Below, piece by piece: positions 6,047 to 7,348 of a DNA stretch of 7,348 nt; positions within the stretch are counted from its first letter, which is position 1; the number at the start of each line of letters is the position of its first letter. Origin of the DNA: Promethearchaeia archaeon (GTDB lineage Archaea > Asgardarchaeota > Lokiarchaeia > Sigyniarchaeales > SOKP01); contig JAHQWS010000114.1 in NCBI GenBank assembly GCA_029856295.1, forward strand, positions 1 through 7,348. Reading direction: 5' to 3'. The notes under the pieces are model-generated. The model had not been told where the DNA came from. It ran no database searches and saw nothing but the letters and a program-made list of their open reading frames with translations. The translations under genes were made by a program, and so were the position numbers.

Positions 6047-6048
6047 AA

Positions 6049-6272
6049 ATATCTATTAAAGGATAAGTACAAAATTAACTCTAAATATTTTTGTCGAAAG
6101 GTCATTAATTATTAACCACTAATTTATTTTCTAGTTTGTCATTAATATCAGAAAAGATTTATTGGGATTTACTTTATTATTTTCATTTTAATAATAAAAT
6201 AATTAAAGAAGGATAACAATTTAATTTTTAAAAGGAAAATTAAAAATTTTTAGATGATTAAGTGGATTATTT
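6049..6272. other. AT-rich non-coding stretch upstream of the HEAT-repeat gene
   Basis: No ORF of note is seen on either strand. The last part (about 6205-6251) is a succession of A and T runs, including TTTTTAAAAG (about 6224-6233) preceding the gene at 6289. It could hold the TATA box, placing transcription start near 6256 and leaving a leader with the AGGGG Shine-Dalgarno. The exact promoter cannot be told apart from the AT background. Confidence 0.4.
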
Positions 6273-6277
6273 AGGGG
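6273..6277 (+). promoter_or_regulatory. Shine-Dalgarno AGGGG deciding a GTG start
   Basis: AGGGG lies 11 nt before the GTG at 6289, the same spacing as GAGAGG before the ATG at 458. An earlier in-frame GTG at 6262 directly follows a TAA and has no Shine-Dalgarno, so 6289 is preferred as the start. Confidence 0.5.
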
Positions 6278-6288
6278 ATAATATAAAC

Positions 6289-6810
6289 GTGGATGAAGAG
6301 AATTGGCAATATGTAGAAATTTCGAAAATTGATGATAAAATAATTAAAAAGTTAGTTAATAATTTAAAATTAAATTTATCTGAAGAATTTTTTCTCTCTT
6401 TTGAGAGTTTATTGAAATTAGGTAAAAAAGCAGAGCCTGAACTTACAGCTGCAATAAGGGAAATGGATGAGCAGCATAAATTTAAAAAAGAGATATTTAA
6501 TGCTCTATTAAGGTATATAAAAACAAAAAAATCTGAGAATCCATTAATTATTCAATTATATCATCCTGATTTTACTATTCGCGCAAAAGCAATAGCACAA
6601 ATAGGACATAACAAGGATCTAAGATATCTTCCATATTTACTTCTCTTACTTGAAGATCCTGACGATTCTGTTCGGAATGCAGTAATTAATTTATTAATTA
6701 ATAAATACATAAAAAACTCTACAGTACATAAAAAGCTCAGGAAACATATAGATAAGGAATCAAACCCCATAATTCGAAAAAATTTAGCAAAAGTGTTTGA
6801 AGAACTCTAA
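6289..6810 (+). CDS. HEAT-repeat protein
   Basis: A protein of about 173 residues built of alpha-helical HEAT-type repeats, a scaffold for protein-protein contacts. The clearest unit is HPDFTIRAKAIAQIG with LPYLLLLL (about 92-121), followed by EDPDDSVRNAVINLLI (about 122-137). A weaker unit, NPIIRKNLAKVFEEL, closes the protein. The D/P-D-x-x-(V/I)-R pattern, with arginines near 98, 129 and 163, is the HEAT signature. An earlier helix pair at GKKAEPELTAAIRE (about 45-58) looks like a diverged repeat. No catalytic motif, signal peptide or membrane segment is seen, and the partner is unknown. Such repeats also occur in PBS-lyase-like and adaptor proteins. The start chosen is GTG 6289 with AGGGG upstream; starting at GTG 6262 would add nine residues. 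It is convergent with the gene at 6812-7075, with a single base between the stops. Confidence 0.78.
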   Translation: MDEENWQYVEISKIDDKIIKKLVNNLKLNLSEEFFLSFESLLKLGKKAEPELTAAIREMDEQHKFKKEIFNALLRYIKTKKSENPLIIQLYHPDFTIRAKAIAQIGHNKDLRYLPYLLLLLEDPDDSVRNAVINLLINKYIKNSTVHKKLRKHIDKESNPIIRKNLAKVFEEL

Positions 6811-6811
6811 T

Positions 6812-7075
6812 CTAATAATATCTTTTATCATCTTCTATATCGTGATGTGGCTTACGTTTTTCATCCTTAAATTCTTGGACCTTTTGTCTAAATAACTTTC
6901 GCTTTTCTACAATTCCAAGTCCACTGGTATCTAATAGATCATTTAATTTTTCAGTATATTCATCAGCAGAAAGTGTAAGATCAAATATGGAATTAAAATC
7001 TACTTTTTGCGCGAGTTTTTCTTCATCACTCATTTTTCTTTCTTCTTTTTCTTCTGATCTTTCATTTTCACTCAT
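6812..7075 (-). CDS. Small highly charged protein of unknown function
   Basis: An 87-residue protein I do not recognise. Nearly half its residues are charged (about 24 acidic, 18 basic). The first 25 residues, beginning MSENERSEEKEERKMSDEEK, are low-complexity and probably disordered. The middle (FDLTLSADEYTEKLNDLLD, then a turn TSGLG, then VEKRKLFRQKVQEFKDEKR) looks like two amphipathic helices. The tail is HH-D-x-E-D-D-K-R-Y-Y. No cysteines, signal peptide or membrane segment. The start is well supported: AGAGGAT on the minus strand (7088-7082) ends about seven bases before the ATG at 7075. A TATA-like TATTTAATAAAT lies further upstream (about 7140-7151). A later in-frame Met (residue 15) lacks a comparable SD. 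The gene ends one base from the stop of the HEAT-repeat gene. The clean SD and amphipathic pattern argue it is a real gene. Confidence 0.65.
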   Translation of the reverse strand: MSENERSEEKEERKMSDEEKLAQKVDFNSIFDLTLSADEYTEKLNDLLDTSGLGIVEKRKLFRQKVQEFKDEKRKPHHDIEDDKRYY

Positions 7076-7348
7076 TTTAGTATCCTCTAACTATATTGGT
7101 AATCTTGAATATCAGCTTTAATTAGTTATTATGGAATTAATTTATTAAATACTTAGTTTTTTATCCTAGTATAATCGAAAATAATTTTTAATATTTAATT
7201 TAGAAGTAAGCCTTTATAATATTTTCTATTAGTTTACGAAAATCGACAAAATGCATTTCTTACAGCTAATTAGTCAATATTTTACTTTAACAACGAGGAA
7301 TAACTATATCCTTATCTGATTTTTATTATAATCATTTCTAATAATGTT
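7076..7348. other. AT-rich region at right edge, no gene seen
   Basis: This stretch holds the Shine-Dalgarno (7082-7088) and probable promoter of the small minus-strand gene. Beyond that I find only ORFs of about 22 codons or fewer without a Shine-Dalgarno, such as the one from ATG 7252. No tRNA-like or strongly structured sequence is evident. Confidence 0.5.

Larger units (their letters stand above)
5881..6048 (+). pseudogene. Degraded transposase-like (IS200/IS605 OrfB-type?) C-terminal remnant
   Basis: In the frame starting at 5881 the plus strand reads IKAVGHKLV, a TGA stop (5908-5910), then FGSDSPTASTLPVKIEKITT and LPRISKVQKQDILYNN, ending at TAA (6046-6048). The loose, polar tail with a G-H block, an F-G-S-D-x-P-T-x-S-T stretch and a K-Q-D/E near the end resembles the poorly conserved C-termini of OrfB/TnpB proteins as I recall them. 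No catalytic or zinc-finger part remains. The region is visibly richer in G and C than its surroundings, which suggests foreign origin. The in-frame TGA and missing N-terminus indicate decay. I could not confirm the family; the identification rests on general resemblance. Confidence 0.35.

Noticed and set aside
6178..6205. AT-only inverted repeat (ATTATTTT...AAAATAAT) upstream of the HEAT gene
   Set aside because: Built only of A and T in an AT-rich spacer; such stems are expected by chance.
7252..7320. 22-codon ORF from ATG 7252 near the right edge
   Set aside because: No Shine-Dalgarno, very short, AT-rich composition like the surrounding spacer.
1..7348. CRISPR array, tRNA or rRNA gene
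   Set aside because: No regularly spaced repeats, cloverleaf-like sequence or rRNA-like stretch was seen on either strand.

Overview
This AT-rich window probably comes from an archaeon, most plausibly an Asgard (Lokiarchaeia-like) genome. The evidence is indirect. Two proteins are alpha-type subunits of ADP-forming acyl-CoA synthetase, a classic archaeal energy-conserving enzyme. TATA-box-like sites lie upstream of several genes. Some starts have a Shine-Dalgarno (SD) site while others look leaderless. There is also a DUF6125-like gene start, a HEAT-repeat protein and a small highly charged protein. No marker gene fixes the taxon.

Layout, left to right: (1) 1-165, minus strand, the start of a DUF6125-like gene running off the left edge; (2) 166-457, a divergent AT-rich promoter region; (3) 458-2239, plus strand, an AMP-forming fatty-acyl-CoA ligase followed by a T-tract terminator; (4) 2326-3804, plus strand, an acyl-CoA synthetase (NDP/ADP-forming) alpha-type protein; (5) 3849-4070, plus strand, a 2[4Fe-4S] ferredoxin; (6) 4067-5503, minus strand, a second alpha-type acyl-CoA synthetase whose stop codon shares the sequence TTAA with the ferredoxin stop; (7) about 5504-6288, a long region without an intact gene, holding a broken methyltransferase-like fragment, a degraded transposase-like tail, a diverged direct repeat and two hairpins; (8) 6289-6810, plus strand, a HEAT-repeat protein; (9) 6812-7075, minus strand, a small charged protein of unknown function; (10) 7076-7348, AT-rich sequence with no gene seen.

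The metabolic block (458-5503) has one theme, acyl-CoA thioesters. The AMP-forming ligase would activate a carboxylic acid with ATP. The two alpha-type proteins belong to the family that interconverts acyl-CoA + ADP + Pi with acid + CoA + ATP, usually to gain ATP when acyl-CoA is broken down. Both keep the phospho-histidine motif but lack the ATP-grasp beta domains, so they need a partner encoded elsewhere or have another role. The ferredoxin fits a route in which oxidation of acyl- or 2-oxoacyl-compounds releases low-potential electrons. I see no convincing new defence or mobile system. The least explained part is the debris region at 5580-6048.
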